From: Crocinitomicaceae bacterium
Lineage (GTDB): Bacteria > Bacteroidota > Bacteroidia > Flavobacteriales_D > Crocinitomicaceae
Direction: 5' to 3'
DNA: 64,000 nt
Assembly: GCA_029238665.1 (NCBI GenBank)
Contig: JAQWFQ010000026.1
Span: 62,001 to 126,000, forward strand
Positions 44,487 to 53,937 of the stretch are shown piece after piece; positions within the stretch are counted from its first letter, which is position 1; every line of letters starts with the position of its first letter. Below the pieces are notes generated by a model. That model did no database searches, was not told where the DNA came from, and saw only the letters and a program-made list of their open reading frames with translations. The position numbers and the translations under genes are program-made.

Positions 44487-45959
44487 TTATTTTATACTGT
44501 AGTTTGGTGCTTCACGTGTAATCGTTACGTCATGGGGATGGCTTTCTAAAAATCCTGCACTTGTTATTCGTACAAAATTTGAGCCTTGTAGGTTTTGGAT
44601 GCTAGCAGCACCGCAATATCCCATTCCAGATCTCAGACCTCCGATTATTTGATACATAACCTCATTCAGTTTTCCTTTAAATGGAACACGACCTGAAATT
44701 CCTTCAGGGACTAGTTTCTTAACATCGTCTTCAGCAGATTGAAAGTAGCGATCCTTTGATCCTTTTTGCATTGCCTCAATCGATCCCATTCCGCGATACG
44801 TTTTGAACTTTCGACCTTGATAAATAATTGTTTCACCAGGTGATTCTTCAACTCCAGCAAACATTGAGCCAACCATTACAACGTCAGCTCCAGCAGCAAG
44901 TGCTTTTACAATGTCTCCCGTATAGCGAATACCACCATCAGCAATAACAGGAACACCAGTTCCTTCTAGGGCAAGTGCAACATCGTTTACGGCAGTTAAT
45001 TGAGGAACACCTACACCTGCAATAACACGTGTTGTACAAATTGATCCCGGACCAATTCCAACTTTAACTGCATCTGCTCCAGCTTCAACTAGAAATTTAG
45101 CCGCTTCTGGAGTGGCAATGTTACCTGCGATAACATCTAAGTCAGGAAAGGCAGTTTTAACTTCTCTTAATTTTTCTCCAAATGATTTGGTGTGTCCGTG
45201 TGCCGTGTCAATAACAATGGCGTCAACTCCTGCATCAAAAAGAGCAGAGACGCGCTCTATTGTATCGTGAGTTACACCAACAGCTGCAGCAACACGAAGG
45301 CGTCCAAATGAATCTTTACATGAATTTGGATGCTCTTTTACTTTTATGATGTCTCTAAATGTAATTAAACCGATTAATTTATTTTCAGCATCAATTACAG
45401 GTAATTTTTCAATTTTATTTGCTTGAAGGATTTGCTCCGCTGTTGCTAGGTCAGTGTCCTCAGATGTTGTAACGATATTTTCAGAGGTCATTACCTCTGT
45501 AATAGCACGCGAGTGATTTTTCTCAAATCGTAAATCCCTATTTGTTACAATTCCAATTAAGGTGTTGCTGTCGTCAATTACAGGAATACCTCCAATCTTG
45601 TTTTCTTGCATTAAATTTAATGCATCAAGTACGGTTGCTTCTTGTGTAATTGTTACAGGATCTAAAATCATTCCGCTTTCTGAGCGTTTCACCTTGCGAA
45701 CTTCCATTGCTTGTGCTGCGATAGACATGTTTTTGTGAACAACACCAATTCCACCTTGTTGCGCTATAGCTATAGCTAAACTTGATTCTGTCACAGTGTC
45801 CATTGCTGCTGAAACAATAGGTGTGTTTACTGAAATGTTACGGGATACTTTACTTTTTAAGCTTACTTCATATGGAAGTACTTCTGAGAAAGCTGGAGTT
45901 AAAAGAACATCGTCGTATGTTAGACCTTCTTTAATTTCATTTAGATTTGAAATAGACAT
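44487..45959 (-). CDS. guaB: Inosine-5'-monophosphate dehydrogenase
   Basis: 490 residues. TIM barrel interrupted by two CBS domains (about 95-210). The catalytic Cys loop is [11 protein letters not shown], and the flap/IMP contacts are [11 protein letters not shown] and [10 protein letters not shown]; the C-terminal region has [10 protein letters not shown]. It oxidises IMP to XMP with NAD+, the first step of GMP synthesis. A single gene upstream of the folding operon on the same strand. Confidence 0.98.
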   Translation of the reverse strand: MSISNLNEIKEGLTYDDVLLTPAFSEVLPYEVSLKSKVSRNISVNTPIVSAAMDTVTESSLAIAIAQQGGIGVVHKNMSIAAQAMEVRKVKRSESGMILDPVTITQEATVLDALNLMQENKIGGIPVIDDSNTLIGIVTNRDLRFEKNHSRAITEVMTSENIVTTSEDTDLATAEQILQANKIEKLPVIDAENKLIGLITFRDIIKVKEHPNSCKDSFGRLRVAAAVGVTHDTIERVSALFDAGVDAIVIDTAHGHTKSFGEKLREVKTAFPDLDVIAGNIATPEAAKFLVEAGADAVKVGIGPGSICTTRVIAGVGVPQLTAVNDVALALEGTGVPVIADGGIRYTGDIVKALAAGADVVMVGSMFAGVEESPGETIIYQGRKFKTYRGMGSIEAMQKGSKDRYFQSAEDDVKKLVPEGISGRVPFKGKLNEVMYQIIGGLRSGMGYCGAASIQNLQGSNFVRITSAGFLESHPHDVTITREAPNYSIK

Positions 45960-45993
45960 ATGTTGAACTTATTTTTTAATAAATAAATTCTTG

Positions 45994-46001
45994 CAAAAGT
46001 A
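45994..46001 (-). promoter_or_regulatory. Candidate guaB promoter (-7 element)
   Basis: TACTTTTG on the minus strand, 34 bases before the guaB ATG. At exactly 19 bases upstream stands CTG, one mismatch from the expected TTG. Confidence 0.5.
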
Positions 46002-46123
46002 CGTATTATTATCAAATAATCAGGGAGAGATTGGATTATAAATTTGTTAAAGAATTGCAAATTCTATATAATGATTGATAAAATTTACTACACTTGTTTT
46101 AACCACATGAAAAAATAGCGTTT

Positions 46124-46762
46124 ATGAAAGTAGTTTTAAGTCTACTGTTTTGTTTTTTAGTTTCAATTTCTTTTAGTCAAAAGGAGCAAGTTGAAAGTGT
46201 TGATGAAAAATTAATTCAATTGTCAGGTGTTGTAATCTCTGAGGAAACCTTAGAGCCTCTTCCGTATACTACAGTGTATGACAAGACGCAGCGTAGAGGT
46301 GTTATTGCTGATTATTATGGATTCTTTTCTTTAGTAGCTATACCTGGTGATACCTTGTTGTTTTCTTTTTATGGACATAAAACATCGTCTTACATTGTGC
46401 CTGATTCATTAAATGACGATCGTTATTCAATGATTCATATGGTGCAAAGAGACACCTTGAATTTACCTGAAGTTGATGTGTATCCTTGGCCTTCTCGGGA
46501 AGATTTTGCAAGGGCTTTTGTTGATATGGTTCCTTATGACGATGCGTTAAGACGGGCGCAACAACAATTATCAGGTGAAAGCCTTGCTTTTATCGCAGCC
46601 CGACTAGAGGGTGATGCATCGTTGAGTTATACGGCTACTCAAAATGCGTACAGTACAAAGTTGTATACCAATGGTCAGCTTCCGGGAAACAATTTACTGA
46701 ACCCTTATGCCTGGTCTAAGTTGATTCAAGACTGGAAAGAGGGTAAGTTGAGTCGTCAGTAG
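46124..46762 (+). CDS. Secreted CarboxypepD_reg-like domain protein
   Basis: 212 residues with a signal peptide ending near ISFSQK. Residues 30-110 form a CarboxypepD_reg-like fold (LSGVVISEETLEPLPYTTVYDK...GVIADYYGFFSLV). The C-terminal part (LPEVDVYPWPSREDFARAFV...) is charged and ends in KEGKLSRQ. Small proteins of this type are common in Bacteroidota envelopes, usually without known function. It ends four bases from the convergent HD gene. Confidence 0.7.
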   Translation: MKVVLSLLFCFLVSISFSQKEQVESVDEKLIQLSGVVISEETLEPLPYTTVYDKTQRRGVIADYYGFFSLVAIPGDTLLFSFYGHKTSSYIVPDSLNDDRYSMIHMVQRDTLNLPEVDVYPWPSREDFARAFVDMVPYDDALRRAQQQLSGESLAFIAARLEGDASLSYTATQNAYSTKLYTNGQLPGNNLLNPYAWSKLIQDWKEGKLSRQ

Positions 46763-46766
46763 TGGA

Positions 46767-48020
46767 TTATTTGAATGTAGGGTAGCTTAAAAAGTATTTT
46801 TCAACTGGCGTTGAAAGTGCAGAGATGTTTAGGTTGTCTGAAGCCTTTGATAAGTCAATAATCTCCCCAGATTTCATTAATAGATTTATGTTTTGTTTAT
46901 CTTCGTTGTAAGCGTTATTCTTTAAGGTGTTTGTGTATACAAAATGATCAACTTCGTTATCACTTAAGTTTAGTTTTGCTTTTACGTTTTCACGAATTGC
47001 ATCAATCGTTTCTTTTTGAAATTTTTCTTTAGAGATTTCAATTTTGAATAGGTCACGATTAACGATACGACGAGCTAATTCCGAGAGAACTTTGTCGTCA
47101 TGATGTTGCCAGACCTTTATCGCCCCAAAAATATCAAAGTCATCTAGCATGGAGAATTGTTCCAATACATTTGGATCATTTTTGAAGTCTGTTGCGCTGC
47201 TGTTGTTCTTCATGAAATAGAGTAGAGCTGGACTTCCGTAGAGCTCTGTTCCAGATTGAATTAATTCTTTTGCATACCTTAAAATATGAATGAGCATGAA
47301 CTCACAGGCAACAACAGTTTTGTGCATGTATACTTGCCAGTACATGACCCTGCGCGCAACAATAAACTTTTCTATGGAGTAGATTCCTTTTTCTTCGAGT
47401 ACTAAGTTACCATCTACAATATCAATCATTTCTATGATTCTATCGCTTCCGATTTTCCCTTCACTTACTCCTGTGTAAAAGCTATCTCTGTTTAGGTAGT
47501 CCATGCGGTCCATGTCGAGTTGACTAGACACCAATTGGTAAAGAAACTTCTTTTCATGTTGATTGCGGAAAACACGTAGAGCTAGATCTAATTTACCGTC
47601 AAAATCAGCACTTAAGCGCTCGATAAAGAATTCTGAAATTGATTCATGGCTTACGCCACATACAATGTCGTGTTCTAATGCATGGCTAAATGGTCCGTGT
47701 CCAATGTCATGAAGTAAGATGGCAAGTAGAACGGCCTGTTCTTCTTCTGTTGTTATTTCGTGTCCTTTTCTGCGAATTGTAGCTACGGCTTTACCCATAA
47801 GATGCATGGCGCCAATAACGTGGTGGAAACGAGTGTGTAGCGCCCCGGGATAAACCATGTGCGTTAAGCCCAATTGTTTGATTCTCCGAAGTCGTTGAAA
47901 ATAAGGATGTTCTATGACGTCGAAAATTATCTCCATCGGAATTGAAATAAAACCGTAAACTGGATCGTTAAAGATTTTCTTTTTGTTGTTAATTGTGTTG
48001 ACTTTCGATTGCAATTGCAT
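46767..48020 (-). CDS. HD-domain phosphohydrolase (dNTPase-like, COG1078)
   Basis: 417 residues from the ATG at 48020; the open frame runs to 48113 but that would overlap porX. The metal site is visible as RFHHVIGAMHL, LLHDIGHGPFSHALEHD and QLDMDRMDYLNRDS, the last being typical of the dGTPase-like HD family. The N-terminus begins KKIFNDPVYGFISIP. Members hydrolyse dNTPs or nucleotides; the substrate is not determinable. Divergent from porX with a gap of about 40 bases. Confidence 0.9.
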   Translation of the reverse strand: MQLQSKVNTINNKKKIFNDPVYGFISIPMEIIFDVIEHPYFQRLRRIKQLGLTHMVYPGALHTRFHHVIGAMHLMGKAVATIRRKGHEITTEEEQAVLLAILLHDIGHGPFSHALEHDIVCGVSHESISEFFIERLSADFDGKLDLALRVFRNQHEKKFLYQLVSSQLDMDRMDYLNRDSFYTGVSEGKIGSDRIIEMIDIVDGNLVLEEKGIYSIEKFIVARRVMYWQVYMHKTVVACEFMLIHILRYAKELIQSGTELYGSPALLYFMKNNSSATDFKNDPNVLEQFSMLDDFDIFGAIKVWQHHDDKVLSELARRIVNRDLFKIEISKEKFQKETIDAIRENVKAKLNLSDNEVDHFVYTNTLKNNAYNEDKQNINLLMKSGEIIDLSKASDNLNISALSTPVEKYFLSYPTFK

Positions 48021-48061
48021 ACTTTTAAAACGTATACGTAAAACTATAAAATATTGAGCAC

Positions 48062-49606
48062 ATGCAGATAAAAATCCTTTGGGCAGATGATGAAATTGAT
48101 TTATTAAAGCCACACATTTTATTTTTAGAGTCGAAGGGATATGAAGTTGTATCAGTAAACAATGGTGCTTCAGCTGTTGAGTTGAGTGATGAGCAAGATT
48201 TTGACATTATTTTTTTAGATGAGAATATGCCAGGGATATCTGGATTAGAAGCCTTGACTCGCATTAAAAAGACAAAACAACACGTTCCAGTGGTTATGAT
48301 CACTAAGAGTGAAGAGGAATATATTATGGAGGAGGCAATAGGAAGTGACATTGCTGATTACCTAATAAAACCTGTTAACCCAAACCAAATACTATTATCG
48401 ATAAAGAAAAACTTAGATTCAAGTAAATTGGTTTCTCAGAAAACAAATTCAAACTATCAGCAAGAGTTCCGGGAATTAGGGATGCAGTTGAATAGCCGTT
48501 TAGATTTAGATGAATGGTCTGAATTGTATAAGAGTTTAGTTTATTGGGAATTGAAGCTTGCGGACATTGAAGATAATGGAATGCAAGAGGTTTTAAATAT
48601 GCAAAAGAAAGAAGCGAATACGCAGTTTTGTAAATTTATAGAAAGCAACTATCTTGATTGGTTAAACGGAGTAGAGGAAGGGCCTCAGATGGTTCATGAC
48701 CTATTCAAAAACAAGATTAACCCAAAGCTTGATGAGGGAGGTGTTTTTGTTTTGGTTATTGATAACCTTCGCTTTGATCAATGGAAGGTATTGAGTCCGA
48801 TTTTTAAGAAATACTATAGCATTAAGGAGGAAGAACTTGTCTATTCTATTCTTCCAACGGCTACTCAATATGCTCGAAATTCATTTTTTGCAGGTTTGAT
48901 GCCTACGGAAATTGCAAAAAAACATCCTGAGTTTTGGAAAGGAGAAGAAGATGAAGGCGGTAAGAATATGCATGAAGCAGAATTACTTGAAGCTAATTTG
49001 AAGCGATTGGGACGAAACGTGAAGTGGTCTTATAATAAAATCACAAACTTAAACGCAGGTAAAAAATTAGTCGATAATTTTAACCAATTACTGGAAAATG
49101 ATCTGAATGCAATCGTATATAATTTTGTGGATATGCTTTCTCATGCACGAACAGAAATGGAGGTTATTCGTGAGCTGGCAGATGATGAGCAAGCGTATAG
49201 GTCGTTAACACTTTCTTGGTTTGAGCACTCTGCTTTACACGATATTGTTAAAAAATGTGCTGAATCAGGACGTAAATTGATTGTTACAACAGATCATGGG
49301 ACAGTACGTGTAACAAACCCGGTAAAAATTGTGGGTGAACGAAGTACAAATTCCAACTTACGATATAAAACTGGGAGAAACCTTTCTTACAAAGAAAAAC
49401 AGGTGTTTGAGGTGAAAAATCCAGAAGATGGGTTCTTACCTAGAGGGCGAATTTCTTCGGCATTTGTTTTTACACGAGAGCAAGATTATTTTGTGTATCC
49501 AAACAATTATAATCATTTTGTAAATTATTATAACAATACCTTTCAGCATGGAGGGATTTCACTCGAAGAGATGTTGATTCCTTATGTTGAATTAGAACCA
49601 AAATAA
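48062..49606 (+). CDS. porX: PorX: response regulator with PglZ domain (type IX secretion control)
   Basis: 514 residues. N-terminal receiver domain (1-120) with the acid pair at D9/D10, phospho-acceptor D53 in FLDENMPGISG, T/S switch and K in DYLIKPVN. After a helical linker comes a C-terminal PglZ domain (about 205-500) of the alkaline-phosphatase superfamily with metal-binding VLVIDNLRFDQW, ATQYARNSFFAGLMP and VTTDHGTVRV. PorX with its histidine kinase PorY governs type IX secretion genes in Porphyromonas, and the PglZ domain can hydrolyse cyclic or linear oligonucleotides. No porY gene is nearby, as is usual. tsaE begins at the next base. Confidence 0.94.
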   Translation: MQIKILWADDEIDLLKPHILFLESKGYEVVSVNNGASAVELSDEQDFDIIFLDENMPGISGLEALTRIKKTKQHVPVVMITKSEEEYIMEEAIGSDIADYLIKPVNPNQILLSIKKNLDSSKLVSQKTNSNYQQEFRELGMQLNSRLDLDEWSELYKSLVYWELKLADIEDNGMQEVLNMQKKEANTQFCKFIESNYLDWLNGVEEGPQMVHDLFKNKINPKLDEGGVFVLVIDNLRFDQWKVLSPIFKKYYSIKEEELVYSILPTATQYARNSFFAGLMPTEIAKKHPEFWKGEEDEGGKNMHEAELLEANLKRLGRNVKWSYNKITNLNAGKKLVDNFNQLLENDLNAIVYNFVDMLSHARTEMEVIRELADDEQAYRSLTLSWFEHSALHDIVKKCAESGRKLIVTTDHGTVRVTNPVKIVGERSTNSNLRYKTGRNLSYKEKQVFEVKNPEDGFLPRGRISSAFVFTREQDYFVYPNNYNHFVNYYNNTFQHGGISLEEMLIPYVELEPK

Positions 49607-50023
49607 ATGGAAATAAAGATTGACTCATTGGAAGATTTACCAAGAGCAGCAACGGAGTTTATTGAAGCGGTAGGGCATCGAAAAGTGTTTGCTTTTAATG
49701 CAGATATGGGGGCGGGTAAAACAACCTTTATTACCGCTGTTTTACAAGCGATGGGTGTTGATAGTCTTGAAGGGTCACCTACATACTCACTGGTTAATGT
49801 TTATGATAGTCAAATGTTTGGGAGGTTAAATCATTTTGACTTTTATCGCATTAACGACGAAACTGAAGCGCTTGATATTGGGATCGAAGAAATGCTTTAT
49901 TCTGATGATATGTGTTTTATTGAGTGGCCAGAAAAAATTCAAAATCTTTTGCCAGACAACGTGATTTGGTCGTATATTCGTGTTAATGAAGATAATTCAC
50001 GAACGCTAACAGTTGAGACATGA
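49607..50023 (+). CDS. tsaE: tRNA threonylcarbamoyladenosine biosynthesis ATPase TsaE
   Basis: 138 residues. Walker A ADMGAGKTTFI, the GSPTYSLVNVY switch, HFDFYRI and FIEWPEKIQ are the TsaE signature. With TsaB, TsaC and TsaD it makes t6A37 in ANN-decoding tRNAs. It starts right after the porX stop and its stop overlaps the ald start by four bases, so the trio is one operon. Confidence 0.96.
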   Translation: MEIKIDSLEDLPRAATEFIEAVGHRKVFAFNADMGAGKTTFITAVLQAMGVDSLEGSPTYSLVNVYDSQMFGRLNHFDFYRINDETEALDIGIEEMLYSDDMCFIEWPEKIQNLLPDNVIWSYIRVNEDNSRTLTVET

Positions 50024-51243
50024 TTACGGATCCAGAGATATTAAAGCACTTAATGCGACAAGGAAGTTTACTTCCCAAAGAAGAAATGCTAGAGATAGCA
50101 CGTGAAAAAGGAAGCTTATTTATTGGAATTCCTAAAGAAACTTCATTTCAAGAACGCAGGGTAGCTTTGGTTCCAGAAACCGTTTCGGTTTTAGTTGCTA
50201 ATGGTCACCGTGTTAAAGTTGAATCTAAAAGTGGCGAGGCTTCAAGTTTTTCTGATACAGATTATAGTGAGGCTGGAGCTGAAATTTGTTATGATAAAAA
50301 AGAAATATTTTCATGTGACTTGATTTTTAAAGTTGCACCATTAGCAGAATCAGAAGTCGAAATGATGCCAGGAAATCAAACCTTAATTTCGGCGTTACAA
50401 ATTTCGGTTCAACCCAAGGTTATTCTTCAGAAGTTAATGGAGAAAAAAATTACTGCAATTGCTTGGGATTACATTCGTGATGATAGCGGTGTTTTTCCTG
50501 TTGTACGTACAATGGGCGAAATTGCGGGAACGACATCTATTTTAATTGCAGGAGAGTTGCTTTCATCCTTTAGTAAGGGGAAGGGGGTTATGCTTGGAGG
50601 AATCGCTGGTGTTCAGCCAACGGAGGTTGTGGTTATTGGGGCAGGAACTGTTGGTGAGTATGCTACGAAAGCCGCCTTGGGCTTGGGTGCTTCAGTTAAA
50701 GTGTTTGATAATTCACTTTCGAAGCTAAGGCGTCTCCAGAATGATTTGGGAACGCGTGTTTTCACCTCTGTAATTCAACCAAAGGTATTGGCAAAGTCAC
50801 TTATGAGGGCCGATGTTGTTATTGGTGCGTTAAGAGCCCCATTGGGGCGTACTCCTTGTGTTGTTTCTGAGGAGATGGTTCAAAATATGAAGCCAGGCTC
50901 TGTTGTTGTTGATGTGAGTATAGACCAAGGGGGGTGTTTTGAAACATCGCACGTTACCTCTCACGACAATCCTACATTTGAAGCGCATGAAGTCATTCAT
51001 TATTGTGTTCCAAATATCGCATCCCGTGTTTCTCGAACAGCATCATTTGCACTTTCAAATATATTTTCCCCAATTCTTGTAGATATGGGGAGTAAAGGAG
51101 GGTGTAAAGATTTAATTTCTCACGACCCAGGTTTTAGAGGAGGAGTTTATATTTATAAAGGTGTGTTAACAAGCGAGGTTCTTGGGGAAGTGTTTGATTT
51201 GAAGTATAAGGACATTGAGCTTCTTTTAATGGGGATGAAATAA
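50020..51243 (+). CDS. ald: Alanine dehydrogenase
   Basis: 407 residues, slightly longer than usual because of an N-terminal helix (KHLMRQGSLLPKEEMLEIA). The substrate domain has GIPKETSFQERRVALVPETV and the NAD-binding half VVVIGAGTVGEYATKAALGLGA. It interconverts L-alanine and pyruvate plus ammonia with NAD+. Overlaps tsaE by ATGA. Confidence 0.93.
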   Translation: MITDPEILKHLMRQGSLLPKEEMLEIAREKGSLFIGIPKETSFQERRVALVPETVSVLVANGHRVKVESKSGEASSFSDTDYSEAGAEICYDKKEIFSCDLIFKVAPLAESEVEMMPGNQTLISALQISVQPKVILQKLMEKKITAIAWDYIRDDSGVFPVVRTMGEIAGTTSILIAGELLSSFSKGKGVMLGGIAGVQPTEVVVIGAGTVGEYATKAALGLGASVKVFDNSLSKLRRLQNDLGTRVFTSVIQPKVLAKSLMRADVVIGALRAPLGRTPCVVSEEMVQNMKPGSVVVDVSIDQGGCFETSHVTSHDNPTFEAHEVIHYCVPNIASRVSRTASFALSNIFSPILVDMGSKGGCKDLISHDPGFRGGVYIYKGVLTSEVLGEVFDLKYKDIELLLMGMK

Positions 51244-51696
51244 GTGATTACGCCATTAACGTTACCAAAGGCTAATCTTCGCCTACAAAAGATAAAAGGA
51301 GTTGTACATGTTAGGTGTATTGTTCGAAAAAAAGACCTTGTCTGTACCTCTGAGGAGTGGGTGCGTCAACATTTTATTCATTATTTAATTAACGACAGAA
51401 AAATCCCTTTGGGGTTGATAGCCTCGGAGTATCCGTTAACCTATAATGGCCGTGTGAAGCGTGCAGATATTGTTGTTTTTAATAAGCATCAAATACCTGT
51501 ATTGATTGTTGAGTGTAAGGCCCCTAAGATTACCTTAAATGAAGAAACGCTTTTTCAGATAGCGCAGTACAACTTTGATTTAGATGTTGACTACTTGTGC
51601 TTGACCAATGGAATTGATCATGTGTATTCTGAAATAAACCGTGAAAATGGAAATCTTCGTTATTTGACAGAAATACCTATGGGTATTACTGATTAA
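51244..51696 (+). CDS. HsdR_N (type I restriction R-subunit N-terminal) domain protein, orphan
   Basis: 150 residues starting at a GTG directly after the ald stop. The fold of the HSDR_N nuclease domain is visible: [22 protein letters not shown] (split: D...V-E-C-K) is the PD-(D/E)xK-like active site, with the upstream [14 protein letters not shown]. No helicase, HsdM or HsdS part is present, so it is not a restriction system as such; this free-standing version is common in Bacteroidota. It stops four bases inside the convergent prfC stop. Confidence 0.85.
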   Translation: MITPLTLPKANLRLQKIKGVVHVRCIVRKKDLVCTSEEWVRQHFIHYLINDRKIPLGLIASEYPLTYNGRVKRADIVVFNKHQIPVLIVECKAPKITLNEETLFQIAQYNFDLDVDYLCLTNGIDHVYSEINRENGNLRYLTEIPMGITD

Positions 51697-53285
51697 GCGT
51701 CTAGCTTGAACTCTGAAGTTTTATGGAATTTAATGTCTGGATAGTCTTGTTCTGCCATTGTCAGTAAGAATGGTGTTTCAGCCAAGAAAACCAAGTTCTC
51801 ATCTTTATCTAAGGCGATGTATCTTGTTTTAGATCGTTTGAATGTTGCTAATTGCTCGCTGTTATCAGAGGTAATCCAACAGGCTTTAAAGTAGTTTTTA
51901 GGTGTAAACCTACATTTAGCACCATATTCATGCTCTAAACGGTAGCTAATTACTTCAAATTGAAGCTGACCAACGGTACCAATAATTTTTCGACTACCAG
52001 GCTGTTGGATAAACAGTTGTGCAACCCCTTCATCCATAAGTTGACGGATTCCTTTATCCAATTGCTTAGACTTCATAGGGTCTAAGTTTTCGAGCTCCAT
52101 AAATATTTCAGGAGAAAAACTAGGAATACCTTTAAACATAAAGTTTTCACCCTGATTTAAGGTGTCTCCAATTTTAAAGTTTCCAGAATCATAAAGTCCA
52201 ATAACATCGCCTGGATACGCTTCGTCAATAACGCTTTTATCTTGTGCAAGAAAAGATGTTGGATTGGCGAATTTTATTTTCTTTTTTAATCGAACGTGGT
52301 TGTAAAAAGTATTGCGTTCAAATTTTCCGGAAACGATACGGAGAAATGCAATTCTATCTCGGTGTTTTGGGTCTAAATTTGCATGAATTTTAAATATAAA
52401 CCCTGAAAATTTAGGGTCGGCAGGTTCAATCGCTTTTAGGTCAGTGTTTCTACCTCTTGGAGAAGGAGAAATTTCACAAAAGGCATTTAAGAGTTCTTGT
52501 ACACCAAAATTATTCACGGCTGAACCGAAGAATACAGGGGCAACATCACCTTTTAAGTAAGCTTCACGATCAAAATGATCATAAACACCATCAATCATTT
52601 CAATTTCTTCTCTTAATTCATCTGCTTCGGTTTCTCCAATAATTTCATTTAGACTCGGGTCGTTCAGGTCGCTAATTGAAGAGATGTCATCAGAAATACC
52701 TGTTTTATTAGGAGAAAATAAATTCAAGCTCTTTTTGTAGATGTTATATACACCTTTAAAACGATCTCCCATTCCAATTGGCCAAGATAGTGGTGTAACT
52801 CGAATGTCTAATTTCTCTTCGAGTTCATCAAGTAGGTCAAAAGATTCTTTACCATCCCGATCTAGTTTATTGATAAAGATGATTACCGGAGTTTTTCGCA
52901 TGCGACAAACTTCCATTAATCGCTCAGTTTGAGCCTCGACACCGCTAGCAACATCAATAACAAGGATAACACTATCGACTGCTGTTAGTGTTCTGAATGT
53001 GTCTTCAGCAAAGTCCTTGTGGCCGGGGGTATCTAATATATTGATTTGTTTGTTGTTATAATTAAATGCCATTACAGAGGTGGCAACAGAAATTCCCCTC
53101 TGTTTTTCAATTTCCATGAAATCTGAGGTTGCTGTCTTTTTAATTTTACTGTTTTTTACTGCACCTGCAGATTGAATAGCACCTCCAAAAAGCAACAGTT
53201 TTTCAGTCAATGTAGTTTTACCAGCATCAGGGTGAGAAATAATACCAAAGGTTCTTCTTTTCTCAATTTCTACAGTGTTACTCAT
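51693..53285 (-). CDS. prfC: Peptide chain release factor 3
   Basis: 530 residues. GTPase G1 [10 protein letters not shown]3 DTPGHKDF, G4 INKLDRDG and a following beta-barrel domain II and III (ending [23 protein letters not shown]) identify RF3. It recycles RF1/RF2 from the ribosome after termination using GTP. Single gene with a strong consensus promoter upstream (53308-53337). Confidence 0.97.
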   Translation of the reverse strand: MSNTVEIEKRRTFGIISHPDAGKTTLTEKLLLFGGAIQSAGAVKNSKIKKTATSDFMEIEKQRGISVATSVMAFNYNNKQINILDTPGHKDFAEDTFRTLTAVDSVILVIDVASGVEAQTERLMEVCRMRKTPVIIFINKLDRDGKESFDLLDELEEKLDIRVTPLSWPIGMGDRFKGVYNIYKKSLNLFSPNKTGISDDISSISDLNDPSLNEIIGETEADELREEIEMIDGVYDHFDREAYLKGDVAPVFFGSAVNNFGVQELLNAFCEISPSPRGRNTDLKAIEPADPKFSGFIFKIHANLDPKHRDRIAFLRIVSGKFERNTFYNHVRLKKKIKFANPTSFLAQDKSVIDEAYPGDVIGLYDSGNFKIGDTLNQGENFMFKGIPSFSPEIFMELENLDPMKSKQLDKGIRQLMDEGVAQLFIQQPGSRKIIGTVGQLQFEVISYRLEHEYGAKCRFTPKNYFKACWITSDNSEQLATFKRSKTRYIALDKDENLVFLAETPFLLTMAEQDYPDIKFHKTSEFKLDA

Positions 53286-53307
53286 GGTGTTGAATTATTT
53301 TCGAATG

Positions 53308-53337
53308 CAAAGTTACGCAATAAAGAAAATGGAACAA
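53308..53337 (-). promoter_or_regulatory. prfC promoter, consensus TTG-N19-TAnnTTTG
   Basis: On the minus strand TTG at 53337-53335, exactly 19 bases, then TAACTTTG at 53315-53308, 22 bases before the prfC ATG. This is the full Bacteroidota sigma-A (SigABfr) consensus. Confidence 0.8.
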
Positions 53338-53362
53338 GTTAAAACTAAAAAATAGCGTAGAA

Positions 53363-53926
53363 TTATTTTTTCACGTACTTCGTTAGAATTACAATTTTTA
53401 CACCTTCTACGCGACCCTCAATGTGCTCTGCATTATCAAAAACTAAAGATATGTTACGAACAGCAGTTCCTCTCTTGGCGGTAAAATTCCCTCCTCCTTT
53501 AACTTTAAGGTCTTGAGTTAGTACTACAGTGTCTCCTTGAGATAATTGCGCACCATTGCTGTCACGATGAATCAGGGCATCTTCAGATGGAATTCCATCT
53601 TTTGCCCACTTTTTAGTATCCTCTTCCATGTAAAACATCTCAATCAAGTCATTTGGCCAACCTTCAGCTTTTAATTGGTGTAGAATACGGTAAGCTACTA
53701 CTTTTACAGCGTTCACTTCGCTCCACATAGAGTCGTTGATACACCGCCAATGGTTTGGGTTCATTTCCGTTGTTTCGGTCAGTTGGTCGTTACAGGTGTT
53801 GCAAATGTGTACGCACTCATCGCTATTTTGTCCAGTTTTAGGAGTAACTATAAAAATAGTTAAGTCTTCTGCTGCACTACATAGTTCGCAGTTTCCGTTG
53901 CTTCTTGCCGTTAGTTCTTTTTGCAT
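53363..53926 (-). CDS. PhnA-domain protein (YjdM-like)
   Basis: 187 residues. An N-terminal zinc-ribbon with CELC (13-16) and, later, CNTC (about 42-45), then HWRCINDSMWSEV. The C-terminal PhnA domain is LSQGDTVVLTQDLKVKGGGNFTAKRGT. Despite its name PhnA is not a proven phosphonate enzyme; the role is unclear. Lies 11 bases downstream of the PlsC-like gene on the same strand. Confidence 0.9.
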   Translation of the reverse strand: MQKELTARSNGNCELCSAAEDLTIFIVTPKTGQNSDECVHICNTCNDQLTETTEMNPNHWRCINDSMWSEVNAVKVVAYRILHQLKAEGWPNDLIEMFYMEEDTKKWAKDGIPSEDALIHRDSNGAQLSQGDTVVLTQDLKVKGGGNFTAKRGTAVRNISLVFDNAEHIEGRVEGVKIVILTKYVKK

Positions 53927-53937
53927 AATGGACTATT

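Noticed and set aside
51244-51696. Possible restriction-modification defence system
   Set aside because: Only the HSDR_N domain is present, with no helicase, methylase or specificity genes nearby; the family is widespread as a stand-alone protein.
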